DNA from: Fontisubflavum oceani
GTDB taxonomy: Bacteria; Pseudomonadota; Alphaproteobacteria; Rhodobacterales; Rhodobacteraceae
Assembly: GCF_030407165.1 (NCBI RefSeq)
Contig: NZ_CP129111.1
Span: forward strand, 186,001-250,000
DNA length: 64,000 bases
Direction of reading: 5' to 3'
Made by a program: the position numbers and the translations under genes. Of this stretch, positions 36,746-45,847 are shown one piece after another (the stretch's first letter is position 1; the number at the start of each line of letters is the position of its first letter). Below the pieces are notes generated by a model, which was not told where the DNA came from, made no database searches, and worked only from the letters and a program-made list of their open reading frames with translations.

Positions 36746-37200
36746 GGCCAGGCAAGCTCCGGACCGGTTTTGAAATAAGAGACATTATTGGTGAAGATGC
36801 TCTCAGGCAGCAACCGGATCAACCGACCATTGGGGTCTTCGATCTTGGCCACGCTGTCGACGAACCAAGGGTTCCAGGCCGTCGGAACAGAGCCGAGATA
36901 CTTCGCCAAAAGCCGCCGGAACAGCGCCGGGTCCATCGGTGTGATCTCGGCCGATCCCCGTAGACCCACATGCAACAGAACGCCTTCTTGTAGATCGAAC
37001 TGCACAATCTCCACCGCGACCCTTGGATCATCGGCGATCCGGCGCACCGAGCTTGACCCGGCATCGCCCAAGAGCCAGAGCACGCCCACCTCCCACAGGA
37101 ACGACATCGGCGCGTTGCGCGGGCCATCGGCGCAAACCGTTGCCAGATTGGCCATCAGTGGCGCGTGCAGAAGCACATCGGGGTCAAACTCCTGAGCCAT
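36742..37200 (-). CDS. Pyridoxamine 5'-phosphate oxidase-like FMN-binding protein
   Basis: A 152-residue split-barrel protein of the PNPOx-like group (MAQEFDPDVLLHAPLMANLA start, APMSFLWEVGVLWLLGD, SSSVRRIADDPRVAVEI). Such short forms usually bind a flavin or F420-like cofactor and are not the true PdxH. The start at 37200 is chosen over an earlier one that would run towards rimO. It is the first gene of the minus-strand run down to the SLC13 permease and is divergent from rimO by 90 bp. Confidence 0.82.
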   Translation of the reverse strand: MAQEFDPDVLLHAPLMANLATVCADGPRNAPMSFLWEVGVLWLLGDAGSSSVRRIADDPRVAVEIVQFDLQEGVLLHVGLRGSAEITPMDPALFRRLLAKYLGSVPTAWNPWFVDSVAKIEDPNGRLIRLLPESIFTNNVSYFKTGPELAWP

Positions 37201-37290
37201 CCCGTTATCTCTGGCGGAAATCACACATCAGGCAAGTCCAAACATGCGGATACCCTTTCGTTGGCCCGCGCCAACGGCTATAGGCGGCCC

Positions 37291-38679
37291 ATGGCCCTCA
37301 ACCCTCCCAATCTTCGCCCCGATCTGGCCCCTGCGGCCCGGCTCCCCGAGGCCGCGCGCCCGGGTCAACCCACCATCGGCATGGTCTCGCTCGGCTGTCC
37401 GAAAGCGCTGGTCGATAGCGAGCGTATCCTGACCCGGCTCCGCGCCGAGGGCTACGCGATCTCGCCCGACTACACGGGTGCCGAAGCGGTCATCGTGAAC
37501 ACCTGCGGCTTTCTCGATAGCGCCAAGGCGGAAAGCCTGGACGCGATTGGCGAGGCGCTGGAGGAAAACGGGCGGGTGATTGTGACCGGCTGCCTGGGAG
37601 CTGAGCCGGAGTATATCACGGGCGCGCATCCGAAAGTGCTCGCCGTCACGGGCCCGCATCAATATGAGCAGGTGCTGGATGCCGTGCACAAGGCCGTGCC
37701 GCCAGCGCCCGATCCATTTGTTGATCTGCTGCCCGCGACTGGCGTGAGCTTGACGCCACGCCATTACAGCTATCTGAAGATCTCCGAAGGCTGTAACCAC
37801 AAATGCAAATTCTGCATCATCCCCGACATGCGTGGGAAACTCGCCTCGCGACCGGCTCATGCCGTACTCCGCGAGGCGGAGAAACTGGTTGAAGCGGGTG
37901 TGAAAGAGCTTCTGGTGATCAGCCAGGACACCTCCGCCTATGGTCTCGACCGGCGCTATGATGTGAACCCATGGAAAGACGGTGAGGTCCGGTCTCATAT
38001 CACCGATCTGTCGCGAGAGTTGGGGCGGCTTGGGGCTTGGGTGCGGCTGCATTACGTCTACCCCTACCCCCATGTACGCGAGTTGATCCCGCTGATGGCG
38101 GATCCAGAGAACGGGCTTTTGCCCTATCTCGACATCCCATTCCAACACGCGCACCCGGATGTCCTCCGCCGCATGGCGCGCCCTGCTGCCGCCGCGCGCA
38201 CCTTGGATGAGATCGCGGCGTGGCGGGAGATTTGCCCGGAGATCACGCTCAGAAGCACTTTCATCGTTGGCTACCCCGGCGAGACCGAAGCGGAGTTTCA
38301 GACCCTGCTCGACTGGATGGACGAGGCGCAGCTCGACCGCGTCGGCTGCTTCCAATACGAAAATGTCGAGGGCGCGCGGTCAAACGCCTTGCCTGATCAC
38401 GTGCCCGATGAGGTGAAAGCAGAACGCTTCCACCGGTTCATGGAGAAGGCCCAGGCCATCTCGGCGGCGAAGCTAGAAGCCAAAGTAGGTCAGCGGATTG
38501 ATGTGATCGTCGATAGTGTTGATGCAGAGGGGGCGACGTGCCGAACGAAAGCGGATGCACCCGAGATCGACGGGAACCTCTTTATTGATCAGGGTTTTGA
38601 GACGCTGGCACCAGGGCAGATCGTTTCTGTCGAGGTGGATGAGGCGTCGGAATACGATCTCTGGGGTCGGTTGGTTTGA
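37291..38679 (+). CDS. rimO: Ribosomal protein S12 methylthiotransferase RimO
   Basis: A 462-residue radical-SAM enzyme that methylthiolates Asp89 of ribosomal protein S12. The N-terminal UPF0004 domain has its three Cys (VSLGCPKALVDSE, VNTCGFLDSA, VTGCLGAEPE), the radical-SAM motif is EGCNHKCKFCIIP near residue 165, and a TRAM domain closes the protein (VGQRIDVIVD to DLWGRLV). The start at ATG 37291 gives a typical N-terminus; the frame is open further up. Single gene. Confidence 0.95.
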   Translation: MALNPPNLRPDLAPAARLPEAARPGQPTIGMVSLGCPKALVDSERILTRLRAEGYAISPDYTGAEAVIVNTCGFLDSAKAESLDAIGEALEENGRVIVTGCLGAEPEYITGAHPKVLAVTGPHQYEQVLDAVHKAVPPAPDPFVDLLPATGVSLTPRHYSYLKISEGCNHKCKFCIIPDMRGKLASRPAHAVLREAEKLVEAGVKELLVISQDTSAYGLDRRYDVNPWKDGEVRSHITDLSRELGRLGAWVRLHYVYPYPHVRELIPLMADPENGLLPYLDIPFQHAHPDVLRRMARPAAAARTLDEIAAWREICPEITLRSTFIVGYPGETEAEFQTLLDWMDEAQLDRVGCFQYENVEGARSNALPDHVPDEVKAERFHRFMEKAQAISAAKLEAKVGQRIDVIVDSVDAEGATCRTKADAPEIDGNLFIDQGFETLAPGQIVSVEVDEASEYDLWGRLV

Positions 38680-38804
38680 CGGGCCGCTCTGCGGACACCT
38701 TCCCGACTTTCGCTTCGGCTGCGCCAATGTCTGGTTCCATAAGCATCTCCTCGTCTTCTGGATGAGTCATTGCGCAAGGATGCGCAAAGGCAGATGCTGC
38801 CGCT

Positions 38805-40094
38805 ATGGCGACGGAAACTGATTTCTCTTTCAAAACACTGACCGACAGGGCGCGTCGGCACATTCGGGTGTTTCAGATACATCAGTTTCTTGACCGTTTT
38901 GCCATGGGTCTCACGGTGGCCGTGGTCGCGCTCGCACTGACCGATCGCGGCATGGACCTGTTCCAGATTTCGCTGCTCTTCGGTGTCTACTCGCTCACAA
39001 CGATGGCGATGGAATTGCCGTTCGGCGGGCTGGCCGACAGCATAGGTCGCAAGCCGGTGTTCCTCGCGGCGGTCTTGGCCAGTTTGGTTTCACTGGCGCT
39101 TTTTCTGTCATCAAGTGACTTCGCAGTCCTGGCTCTTTCGTTCGCCTTCATTGGCTTTGGGCGCGCCCTGCGGTCCGGCACGCTTGACGCTTGGTTTGTT
39201 GAAACCTTCAAGGCCGCTGCGCCAAATGTGGATGTCCAACCCGCTCTCGCGAAGGCGCAATGGGCCAATGCGATGGGCCTCGCAGTCGGCGCCGTGTTCG
39301 GAGGTCTCTTGCCAGACATGTTCGGCGCGATAGGCCTCCGGCATGGGATCAGCATCTATGATGTGTCCTACGCCGCGAGCTTCGTCGTGATGGTCGGTGT
39401 GCTCGTCTACACCATGGTCGCCATCGCTGAAGACCCGCGCCCGCTGAACCGCAAGGCGCTCAGACAAGGCTTCGCCAGCGTCCCGTCGGTGATTGCTGAG
39501 GCCAGTCTTCTGGCCCTAAAGCATCCGACCCTATCCATGCTGCTGGCGGCTTTGGCGCTGTTCCTGATGGCAACAAACCCGGTCGAAGCGATCTGGCCAA
39601 CATACGCCAAGCCTATGCTGGACGAGGATTATGCCAACACCGTCATCGGTGTCCTGACGGCGGGCTACTTTTTCGCCATCGCCTTCGGTGCGTCGCTGTC
39701 ACCCTATATCAGCCGGATATTCAAACGTCGCCACGCTGTCACGCTTGCGGCAATCTTTGCATGCCTCGCGGTCGTTCAGGTCACCCTGGCGATGCAGGGT
39801 GGCATCGCCGGATTTGTTGGCGTCTTTGTGCTGTATTCCATCCTTCTCGGAGCAAGCGAGACACCAGCGAGCAGCATCTTGCATCGCTGTGTGGAGGATC
39901 GTCAGAGGTCCACCATGCTGTCGCTCCGATCCCTGATCCAGCAACTTGGCGGTGCGATAGGACTGGTCATGGCAGGAGCCCTCGCCGAAATCTACTCGAC
40001 GCCCGTGGCCTGGAGTGCCGGTGCAGTCTTTCTGCTCACGGCGTTCGCGCTGAGCTTGGTGCTGGCCAAACGATTGGCTGCTGAAGCCAAATAG
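38805..40094 (+). CDS. MFS transporter
   Basis: A 429-residue, 12-helix major facilitator with the loop 2-3 motif GGLADSIGRKPVFLAAVLAS and a drug-exporter-like plan (DAWFVETFKAAAP after helix 4). The specificity is unknown. Unlike most neighbours it stands in a looser region: a 125-bp gap before it, and behind it a 270-bp stretch with a decayed AhpD-like remnant. This could be an insertion site in the chromosome. Confidence 0.88.
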   Translation: MATETDFSFKTLTDRARRHIRVFQIHQFLDRFAMGLTVAVVALALTDRGMDLFQISLLFGVYSLTTMAMELPFGGLADSIGRKPVFLAAVLASLVSLALFLSSSDFAVLALSFAFIGFGRALRSGTLDAWFVETFKAAAPNVDVQPALAKAQWANAMGLAVGAVFGGLLPDMFGAIGLRHGISIYDVSYAASFVVMVGVLVYTMVAIAEDPRPLNRKALRQGFASVPSVIAEASLLALKHPTLSMLLAALALFLMATNPVEAIWPTYAKPMLDEDYANTVIGVLTAGYFFAIAFGASLSPYISRIFKRRHAVTLAAIFACLAVVQVTLAMQGGIAGFVGVFVLYSILLGASETPASSILHRCVEDRQRSTMLSLRSLIQQLGGAIGLVMAGALAEIYSTPVAWSAGAVFLLTAFALSLVLAKRLAAEAK

Positions 40095-40200
40095 CGGACG
40101 TTCGCGCGGCATGCAGCATACCTACTTTTGAGCTCAAGAGTGGACATTAACCAGAAATAGAAGTGATGCGGTACTATCTCCCAGCAACACGGGAGGCCCG

Positions 40201-40326
40201 ATGCCCAGGATCGAAACCGTTCCCTACACCGCCAACTCCGGCTAGCTGCGCAGGCTCTACGACCGCATCAAATGCCCCAGTGACAACGTCAATAACATCA
40301 TGATGATGCATTCGCTCCACCCATTC
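40201..40326 (+). pseudogene. AhpD/carboxymuconolactone-decarboxylase-like gene remnant
   Basis: From ATG 40201 the frame reads MPRIETVPYTANSG, a TAG stop, then LRRLYDRIKCPSDNVNNIMM and MHSLHP. This matches the N-terminal about 42 residues typical of peroxidase-related AhpD-like proteins, as I remember them (SGxLRRLYDRIKGPD..VDNIMMMHSL). The rest of the gene, including the CxxC catalytic part, is gone, and similarity ends near 40326. GGGAGG stands upstream of the ATG. It is a true relic rather than a single sequencing error, since the body of the gene is missing. Confidence 0.7.
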
Positions 40327-40364
40327 GATGGCGGGGGCTGGACTGGACGCCCGGGATTTGGGCG

Positions 40365-40730
40365 TCACCGAGGCGTCCGGCTGAGCAGTTCTAATCCTGT
40401 GCCATCGGCCCATGTGCCGTGTAGATCGCCATCGGGCATCACCACGTAGACCGCCGGGTCGGGAGCCCCCCATTCGACGGTCAGGACCTGGCCTGCGAGC
40501 ACGCCGGTGCCGGAATAGGTGGTGCCCACAGTCCAGTTCACCGCGAAACTGCCATCAGCATTTTGGCCAATCACGACCGTCCCATCATAGGCGCTTCCGT
40601 CAGCATTCCGGCCATAGGCGTAGTAGGCGCCGGTGATATCCGCGAGGCTGGCCAGGGTGCTCATGGTCAGAACTACAAATGCGAGAGCCGTGGTTAGAAT
40701 AAATTTCACAGGGAAGAAACGTGCCATCAT
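40365..40730 (-). CDS. Small exported protein, beta-rich
   Basis: About 121 residues with a signal sequence (FILTTALAFVVLTMSTLASLA) and a body with DITGAYYAYGRNADGSAYDG, VVIGQNADGSFAVNWTVG and LHGTWADGTGLELL. The repeating short beta-strand pattern looks like a small lipocalin- or barrel-like secreted protein of unknown function. The start at 40730 has AAGGA eight bases upstream. Confidence 0.7.
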   Translation of the reverse strand: MMARFFPVKFILTTALAFVVLTMSTLASLADITGAYYAYGRNADGSAYDGTVVIGQNADGSFAVNWTVGTTYSGTGVLAGQVLTVEWGAPDPAVYVVMPDGDLHGTWADGTGLELLSRTPR

Positions 40731-40831
40731 CGGGAAAATCCTTGCAGTCAAGAAATGAGGTCAATGACTACAGATTGTCCGATTTGCCGGATTTTGTCAT
40801 CTAAGATGACGGTGAGTAGAGCCATCGCGCC

Positions 40832-41107
40832 TTAACACGCCGCTCGAATCCGATCAAAGACAGTCGCATTGGGGCAGGCGCGCGGCACCTCGGCCAAGGC
40901 CTCACCCTGCGCTGCCAACCAGGAGGCGCAGCCATCAGCCCATTGGCATCTGCGGCAGCGTTGGACCATATCGGCCCAGTCCGACTGGTCGATCCATCCC
41001 GCCGCCATCGCTTGCGGCAGATCGGCCCCGGTGGTTTTGGCCATGCCGAGCGCCTGCCAATAATGCCGATTTGCGGGACCAAGCGGATGAATGGTCGAGG
41101 TTGTCAT
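40832..41107 (-). CDS. DUF6455 family small Cys-rich protein
   Basis: A 91-residue protein (MTTSTIHPLGPANRHYWQAL start) with the DUF6455 pattern: an N-terminal helix, an AMAAGWIDQSDWADMV segment, and the cysteine motif RCRRCQWADGCASWLAAQG. CxxC plus a third Cys suggests metal or redox function, but none is known to me. It sits 11 bases behind a second DUF6455 gene, so the two are co-transcribed paralogues. Confidence 0.78.
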   Translation of the reverse strand: MTTSTIHPLGPANRHYWQALGMAKTTGADLPQAMAAGWIDQSDWADMVQRCRRCQWADGCASWLAAQGEALAEVPRACPNATVFDRIRAAC

Positions 41108-41118
41108 AAAGAGATGCC

Positions 41119-41373
41119 TCAGCTTGTGCGCAGCGCCATCAAGACCATACCGTTCCGACAATACTCGGGTGTGCCCTCGGCAATCTCGGTCGTGTCGAGA
41201 AACCGCTCACATTCCTGAGGTGAGGCGCATCCCGTGCAGCGCAACAGCATGTCATTGCGCATTTCGGGAGGGAGATCGCCGCGGAGTTCAGCCTCGTCCA
41301 AATCGGTGCCAACGGTGCGCGCCATCCGCGACATCAGCGCCTCGTGTTCCTTCAGGGTCTTACTTCCGGGCAT
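41119..41373 (-). CDS. DUF6455 family small Cys-rich protein, second copy
   Basis: An 84-residue protein (MPGSKTLKEHEALMSRMART start) with the same layout as its neighbour: a LRGDLPPEMRNDMLLRC segment, then CTGCASPQECERFLDTTE, and an extra Cys near the C-terminus (PEYCRNGMVLM). GGAGG is nine bases upstream of the ATG at 41373. Function unknown. It is the first gene of the pair, behind the M48 protease gene. Confidence 0.78.
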   Translation of the reverse strand: MPGSKTLKEHEALMSRMARTVGTDLDEAELRGDLPPEMRNDMLLRCTGCASPQECERFLDTTEIAEGTPEYCRNGMVLMALRTS

Positions 41374-41466
41374 ATCCCAAATCCTCCCAAGCTCCCGCGC
41401 CCTGTGAAACAAGGCGCTCCTTGAACGCTAAGGTAGATTAGGCGGGAGGCGGCACCATGACTCAGA

Positions 41467-42183
41467 TCAATTGCGGCGTCCGAATTGGGCGGCCGTATTG
41501 CGCACGATCGCCTGGCGCGCGGCATTGGGGGGATGCGAACCCAAAAATTGATCGCCTGGATCGGGCAAACGTTCGAAAAATGCCGACCCACGCACAGGGT
41601 CGAAGCCGGCTCTGATTGCTATGATCGTGCCGAGTCGATCGGCCTCCAACTCGTGATCTTGCGAAAACCGCCGCGCGCCAACGAAGGCACCAATCTCGAC
41701 AGCCTCCCTAATCCCGGACTGACTGGCGCCGCCCATCTGCGCCAAAGTGCCAAGGACGAACGCCCCCTCGCGCGCGGACTGACGTTGTTGCGGAATATGC
41801 TGCTCGATGTGATGCGCCGCTTCATGCCCCATGACAAAGGCCAGCTCATCGATGTTGCGCGCCTCGGCGATCAGCCCAAGCGTAAAGACGAGGAATGGGC
41901 GACCATTTTTATCGAGCGTTTGAAATGCATTCACCCCGGCGCGCAGATCGCGTTCCACCGCAATCACGAAGTCGCAGTTTTGCCGGGGTGTTTCGCGACG
42001 ACAAACAGACTCAGCGACGGGTTCAACCCGAGCCACAACCTCCTCGAAATTCGCGACGGCAACCGCAGGCGGCAAGCGCGGCGTGTCACTTGTGGCCGGA
42101 GGGGCCGAAGGCGTGATCGGCGCGGGCGCGATGTTACACGCCGCAAGCCCCATCAAGGCCAAAATCAACAGATAGGTCCGCAT
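41467..42183 (-). CDS. M48 family metalloprotease, lipoprotein
   Basis: A 238-residue protein with a lipoprotein signal (ILALMGLAACNIAP, lipobox Cys 15) and an M48 peptidase domain: the zinc motif GHEAAHHIEQH (HExxH) and the third ligand in HELEADRLG. It has no TPR repeats, so it resembles the short LoiP/YcaL type more than BepA. Likely role: quality control of envelope proteins. GAGGAGG stands upstream of the ATG at 42183. Confidence 0.88.
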   Translation of the reverse strand: MRTYLLILALMGLAACNIAPAPITPSAPPATSDTPRLPPAVAVANFEEVVARVEPVAESVCRRETPRQNCDFVIAVERDLRAGVNAFQTLDKNGRPFLVFTLGLIAEARNIDELAFVMGHEAAHHIEQHIPQQRQSAREGAFVLGTLAQMGGASQSGIREAVEIGAFVGARRFSQDHELEADRLGTIIAIRAGFDPVRGSAFFERLPDPGDQFLGSHPPNAARQAIVRNTAAQFGRRN

Positions 42184-42350
42184 TTGCGCCCTCCTCCTCA
42201 ATCCCGTCACCCATTAACCGAACCCTTCAAGCAGTAACACGGGCAGCCTGCCGGTCCAGAGTCCTCACGCCAATGTGCCCGATTTTATGCGCGGCGTAGA
42301 TGTCGAAACGCGCCGTTGCATATGCCGAACTTCCTCCATAGGCTGAATTT

Positions 42351-42593
42351 ATGTTTACGATTGAGCATGAATTCGACGCCACAGTGATCACCTTGGTGGA
42401 TGAGGGTGACGCTCCGTTGAACGAGGATCTCACCATATCCGCCTTCTCCGAATGTGTGACGGTGGAGCAGCACGATCCGCGCACCGATCAGATGCAGAAA
42501 ATCACCCTTTCGATGGCACAGCTGCAAGATCTCGCGGCAGCGTTGGACTTGCCAGAAGGCGTTTATCGGCTGCGTCGTGAAGCAACGGACTAA
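42351..42593 (+). CDS. Hypothetical small protein
   Basis: An 80-residue acidic soluble protein (MFTIEHEFDATVITLVDEGD; TLSMAQLQDLAAALDLPEGV) without signal or membrane segments. I do not recognise a family; regular alternation of short beta and helix segments suggests a folded small domain. It overlaps the convergent DksA-type gene by four bases. Confidence 0.65.
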   Translation: MFTIEHEFDATVITLVDEGDAPLNEDLTISAFSECVTVEQHDPRTDQMQKITLSMAQLQDLAAALDLPEGVYRLRREATD

Positions 42594-42937
42594 GACGCGC
42601 AACTCACGCAGCGTGGGGCGCAAGGATCGAAATCCAGACGACCCTGGCCGATGAACTCACCGCAATCTTCGCACCAGCCAAATTCCGCATCTCGTATGCG
42701 GGCCAGTGCCGCATCGATCGCTTTCAGCCGACCGTGACGCCGCGCCTCTAGACCTTTCGCCATCGCCTGCCCCTGCAACGCGTCCATCCGGCTCAGCCGC
42801 CCGACGGATTGTTGATCCAGTTCGACGGGCTTGCGGTTGTCTTTCGTCTCGTCCGACGCCGCCATCAACTCGGCCCGTTCCGCCTCAAGCTGCGGGCGAT
42901 ACCGGGCGGCAAGCGCATCATGGGATGGATCGCTCAT
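42590..42937 (-). CDS. TraR/DksA family zinc-finger protein
   Basis: A 115-residue protein with a long coiled-coil-forming N-terminus (LEAERAELMAASDETKDN) and the C4 zinc finger FGWCEDCGEFI ... CAPRCVSC. It is shorter than DksA and like the small DksA-like proteins that bind RNA polymerase in its secondary channel. The acidic coiled-coil tip of DksA is not obvious. It is divergent from the deacetylase gene. Confidence 0.87.
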   Translation of the reverse strand: MSDPSHDALAARYRPQLEAERAELMAASDETKDNRKPVELDQQSVGRLSRMDALQGQAMAKGLEARRHGRLKAIDAALARIRDAEFGWCEDCGEFIGQGRLDFDPCAPRCVSCAS

Positions 42938-43049
42938 CTCTCCATGCCAGCAGATTGCGCCTCATGCGGCAAGCCCGGATATCTTTGCCCACCCCATTGC
43001 GCCCAAGACGCCGCCGCTGCCATAGTCCGCTTAAGAAGCGGAGGGTATC

Positions 43050-44156
43050 ATGGCGACGGGGTTTTTCTGGGACGAGCGGTGTTTCTGGCATTCGGGCGGC
43101 AACTACGCCTTCATGAGCCCGGTTGGCGGCTTGGTGCAACCTATGGCGACTGGTGGCCTGCCTGAAGACCCCGAGACAAAGCGGCGCTTAAAGAACCTTC
43201 TGAATGTTACGGGCCTTCTTGCCGACCTGGACAGCGGCAGCGCACCGCCCATCACGACAGAGGACCTGCTCCGCGTGCATCCGCAAAGCTATCTCGACAG
43301 CTTTCGCGAAGCAGCCGCGGCAGGCGGTGGCGAGCTTGGCCTGCGGACGCCGTTCGGCCCCGATGGATATGAGATCGCCTGCCTTTCGGCCGGGCTGTCC
43401 CAGACGGCGCTTTTTGCCACTCTGCGAGGCGATGTCACAAACGCTTATGCCCTCTCCCGCCCGCCCGGGCATCATTGCTTGCCAGATTTCCCAAATGGGT
43501 TCTGTCTCCTGGCGAATATCGCCATCGCGGTCGAGGCTGCCTTCGCGGCCCGCATGGTCGAGCGGGTCGCGATCCTTGATTGGGATGTGCATCACGGCAA
43601 TGGCACCGAGGCGATTTTCTATGATCGCGACGATGTGCTGACCATCTCGATCCATCAGGAACGAAATTACCCTCGGGATTCCGGTGATTTTCAGGATCGT
43701 GGGTCAGATCGGGGTGACGGGTACAATCTCAACATCCCACTGCCGCCCGGTGCGGGCCATGCCACCTATGTCGAGGTCATGGAGCGGTTGGTCCTGCCAG
43801 AGCTTCGGTCCTTCGAACCGGATGCGATCGTCGTCGCCTGCGGGTTTGATGCGTCGGGCGTTGACCCGCTCAGCCGGATGCTGGCCGGGTCAAATACCTT
43901 CCGGCGGATGACCGAGTTGGTGATGGAAACTGCCGCTGATCTCTGCGCCGGGCGTCTGACGCTGGTACATGAGGGCGGATATGCGGCGTCCCATGTGCCG
44001 TTCTGCGGCCATGCGGTGCTTGAAGCGCTCTCGGGGAGCGCGATCACAGCGCCCGACCCGTTGGCCGACCGGATCACCGCGCAACAGCCGGGCCCGCGCT
44101 TCGAGGCGTTTTGCTCCACACTCATCGGCGAGATGGGAGACGCGATCCGCGCCTGA
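43050..44156 (+). CDS. Histone deacetylase family protein (acetylpolyamine amidohydrolase-like)
   Basis: A 368-residue zinc hydrolase of the class II HDAC/AcuC/AphA group. The motifs are present: RPPGHHCLPDFPNGFCLLAN with the His-His pair, VAILDWDVHHGNGTEAIF with zinc-binding Asp and His, and ACGFDASGVDPLSRM with the last Asp. In bacteria these remove acetyl groups from polyamines, acetoin-related proteins or small amides. GCGGAGGG precedes the ATG. It stands alone, with scoA following on the same strand after 92 bp. Confidence 0.92.
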   Translation: MATGFFWDERCFWHSGGNYAFMSPVGGLVQPMATGGLPEDPETKRRLKNLLNVTGLLADLDSGSAPPITTEDLLRVHPQSYLDSFREAAAAGGGELGLRTPFGPDGYEIACLSAGLSQTALFATLRGDVTNAYALSRPPGHHCLPDFPNGFCLLANIAIAVEAAFAARMVERVAILDWDVHHGNGTEAIFYDRDDVLTISIHQERNYPRDSGDFQDRGSDRGDGYNLNIPLPPGAGHATYVEVMERLVLPELRSFEPDAIVVACGFDASGVDPLSRMLAGSNTFRRMTELVMETAADLCAGRLTLVHEGGYAASHVPFCGHAVLEALSGSAITAPDPLADRITAQQPGPRFEAFCSTLIGEMGDAIRA

Positions 44157-44248
44157 GACCAAAGCGCCGCAGCGCGGCATCCGCGTTGACTTCCCCAACG
44201 GCACAGGCCAGTTTGCGGCAAGTTTGCCAAGAGGGGGAGCGTCAGCTC

Positions 44249-44944
44249 ATGAAAAAGGTATACGGCTCAGCCGCCGAAGCGCTGGACGGGCTTTTGTTTG
44301 ACGGGATGTTCATTGCGGCGGGCGGTTTCGGCCTCTGCGGTATCCCCGAGCTTCTGATCGACGCGATCAACAAGGCGGGCACCAAGGATTTGACTGTTGC
44401 CTCGAACAATTGTGGCGTGGACGATTTCGGCCTTGGCATCCTCCTGGCCGACAAGCAGATCAAGAAGATGCTCTCCTCTTATGTCGGCGAGAATGCCGAA
44501 TTCATGCGGCAGTTTCTGTCAGGCGAGCTTGAGCTGGAATTCAATCCGCAGGGCACATTGGCCGAGCGGATGCGCGCCGGCGGCTGCGGCATTCCGGGCT
44601 TCTATACCAAGACCGGCGTCGGAACGGTGATTGCCGAAGGCAAAGAGCACAAGGACTTCAACGGCGAGACCTATATCATGGAAGAGGGTATTTTCGCCGA
44701 TCTCTCCATCGTCAAAGCCTGGAAGGCCGATGAGACCGGTAATCTGATCTTCCGCAAGACCGCGCGGAACTTCAACCCGCCTGCGGCGATGTGCGGCAAA
44801 GTCTGCGTGGTCGAGGTTGAAGAGATTGTGCCCACCGGCAGTTTGGACCCCGACGCGATCCATCTGCCAGGGATTTATGTGCATCGCCTCATTCAAGGCG
44901 CGCATGAGAAACGTATCGAACAACGCACTGTGAGGGCTGCCTGA
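44249..44944 (+). CDS. scoA: 3-oxoacid CoA-transferase, subunit A
   Basis: A 231-residue alpha subunit of a succinyl-CoA:3-ketoacid CoA-transferase, for ketone body use or linked polyhydroxyalkanoate metabolism. Seen are LFDGMFIAAGGFGLCGIPE, the GxGxxG-like loop and the C-terminal LPGIYVHRLIQG. The start at 44249 (MKKVYGSAAEAL) has GAGGGGGA upstream. The stop overlaps the ATG of scoB by one base (TGATG). Confidence 0.94.
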   Translation: MKKVYGSAAEALDGLLFDGMFIAAGGFGLCGIPELLIDAINKAGTKDLTVASNNCGVDDFGLGILLADKQIKKMLSSYVGENAEFMRQFLSGELELEFNPQGTLAERMRAGGCGIPGFYTKTGVGTVIAEGKEHKDFNGETYIMEEGIFADLSIVKAWKADETGNLIFRKTARNFNPPAAMCGKVCVVEVEEIVPTGSLDPDAIHLPGIYVHRLIQGAHEKRIEQRTVRAA

Positions 44945-45570
44945 TGCCTTGGGATCGCAATCAAATGGCCGCCCGCGCGGCGCAAGAGCTGGAAGACGGC
45001 TGGTACGTCAATCTGGGCATTGGCATTCCGACCCTCGTGTCGAATTTCATCCCCGAGGGGATCGAGGTGACGCTGCAATCGGAAAACGGGATGCTTGGCA
45101 TGGGCCCCTTCCCGACCGAAGACGAGGTGGATGCGGACCTGATCAACGCTGGTAAGCAGACGATCACCGAACTGCCGCAGACGGCCTATTTCGATAGCGC
45201 GCAGTCTTTCGGCATGATCCGAGGCGGCAAAATCGCCATGGCGATCCTGGGTGCGATGGAAGTGGCCGAGAATGGCGACCTCGCCAACTGGATGATACCC
45301 GGCAAGCTGGTCAAAGGTATGGGCGGCGCGATGGATCTGGTCGCCGGTGTCGGCCGCGTGGTCGTGGTGATGGATCACACCAACAAACACGGCGACAGCA
45401 AGGTGCTCAAGGAATGCACCCTGCCACTGACCGGTAAATCGGTGGTCGACCGGATCATCACCAACCTGGGCGTGATGGATGTGGTCGAGGGCGGCTTGAA
45501 AATCGTCGAGACCGCCGATGGCGTCACCGAAGAGGACCTGCGCGCCGCGACAGAGGCGACCATTGTCTGA
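44944..45570 (+). CDS. scoB: 3-oxoacid CoA-transferase, subunit B
   Basis: A 208-residue beta subunit. The catalytic Glu lies in the motif LQSENGMLGMGPFP near residue 50, which forms the glutamyl-CoA intermediate. It is coupled to scoA by a TGATG overlap. The last bases overlap the start of a GNAT gene, so the acetyltransferase is likely translated with it. Confidence 0.95.
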   Translation: MPWDRNQMAARAAQELEDGWYVNLGIGIPTLVSNFIPEGIEVTLQSENGMLGMGPFPTEDEVDADLINAGKQTITELPQTAYFDSAQSFGMIRGGKIAMAILGAMEVAENGDLANWMIPGKLVKGMGGAMDLVAGVGRVVVVMDHTNKHGDSKVLKECTLPLTGKSVVDRIITNLGVMDVVEGGLKIVETADGVTEEDLRAATEATIV

Positions 45571-45844
45571 CATCACGCGCGAGGTCAGCGGCTCCAAGGG
45601 CCGCTATGTTCTCGCGCAAGACGGGGCCGAGGCGGAGCTGACCTATTCCATCGCCTCGCACCATCTGATCATCGCCGATCATACCGGCGTGCCGGACGTC
45701 ATGCGCAGCAGCGGCGCGGGCAAGGCCCTGGTTGAGCGATTGGTGGCGGATGCAAGGGCCGAGGGCGTGAAGATCGTCCCGCTCTGCCCCTTTGTGAAAT
45801 CGCTTTCTCGACGTCACCCAGAATGGGCAGACGTCTTTCAATAG
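45563..45844 (+). CDS. GNAT family N-acetyltransferase (YjdJ type, short)
   Basis: About 93 residues of the short COG2388-like GNAT group: the acetyl-CoA binding segment SSGAGKALVERLVADARAEG, then VKIVPLCPFVKSLSRRHPEW, which is typical of the family end. It probably starts with TTG 45563 (SDITREVSGSKGRYVL follows), overlapping the scoB stop. The substrate is unknown. It ends three bases from the convergent transglycosylase stop. Confidence 0.78.
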   Translation: MSDITREVSGSKGRYVLAQDGAEAELTYSIASHHLIIADHTGVPDVMRSSGAGKALVERLVADARAEGVKIVPLCPFVKSLSRRHPEWADVFQ

Positions 45845-45847
45845 GCA

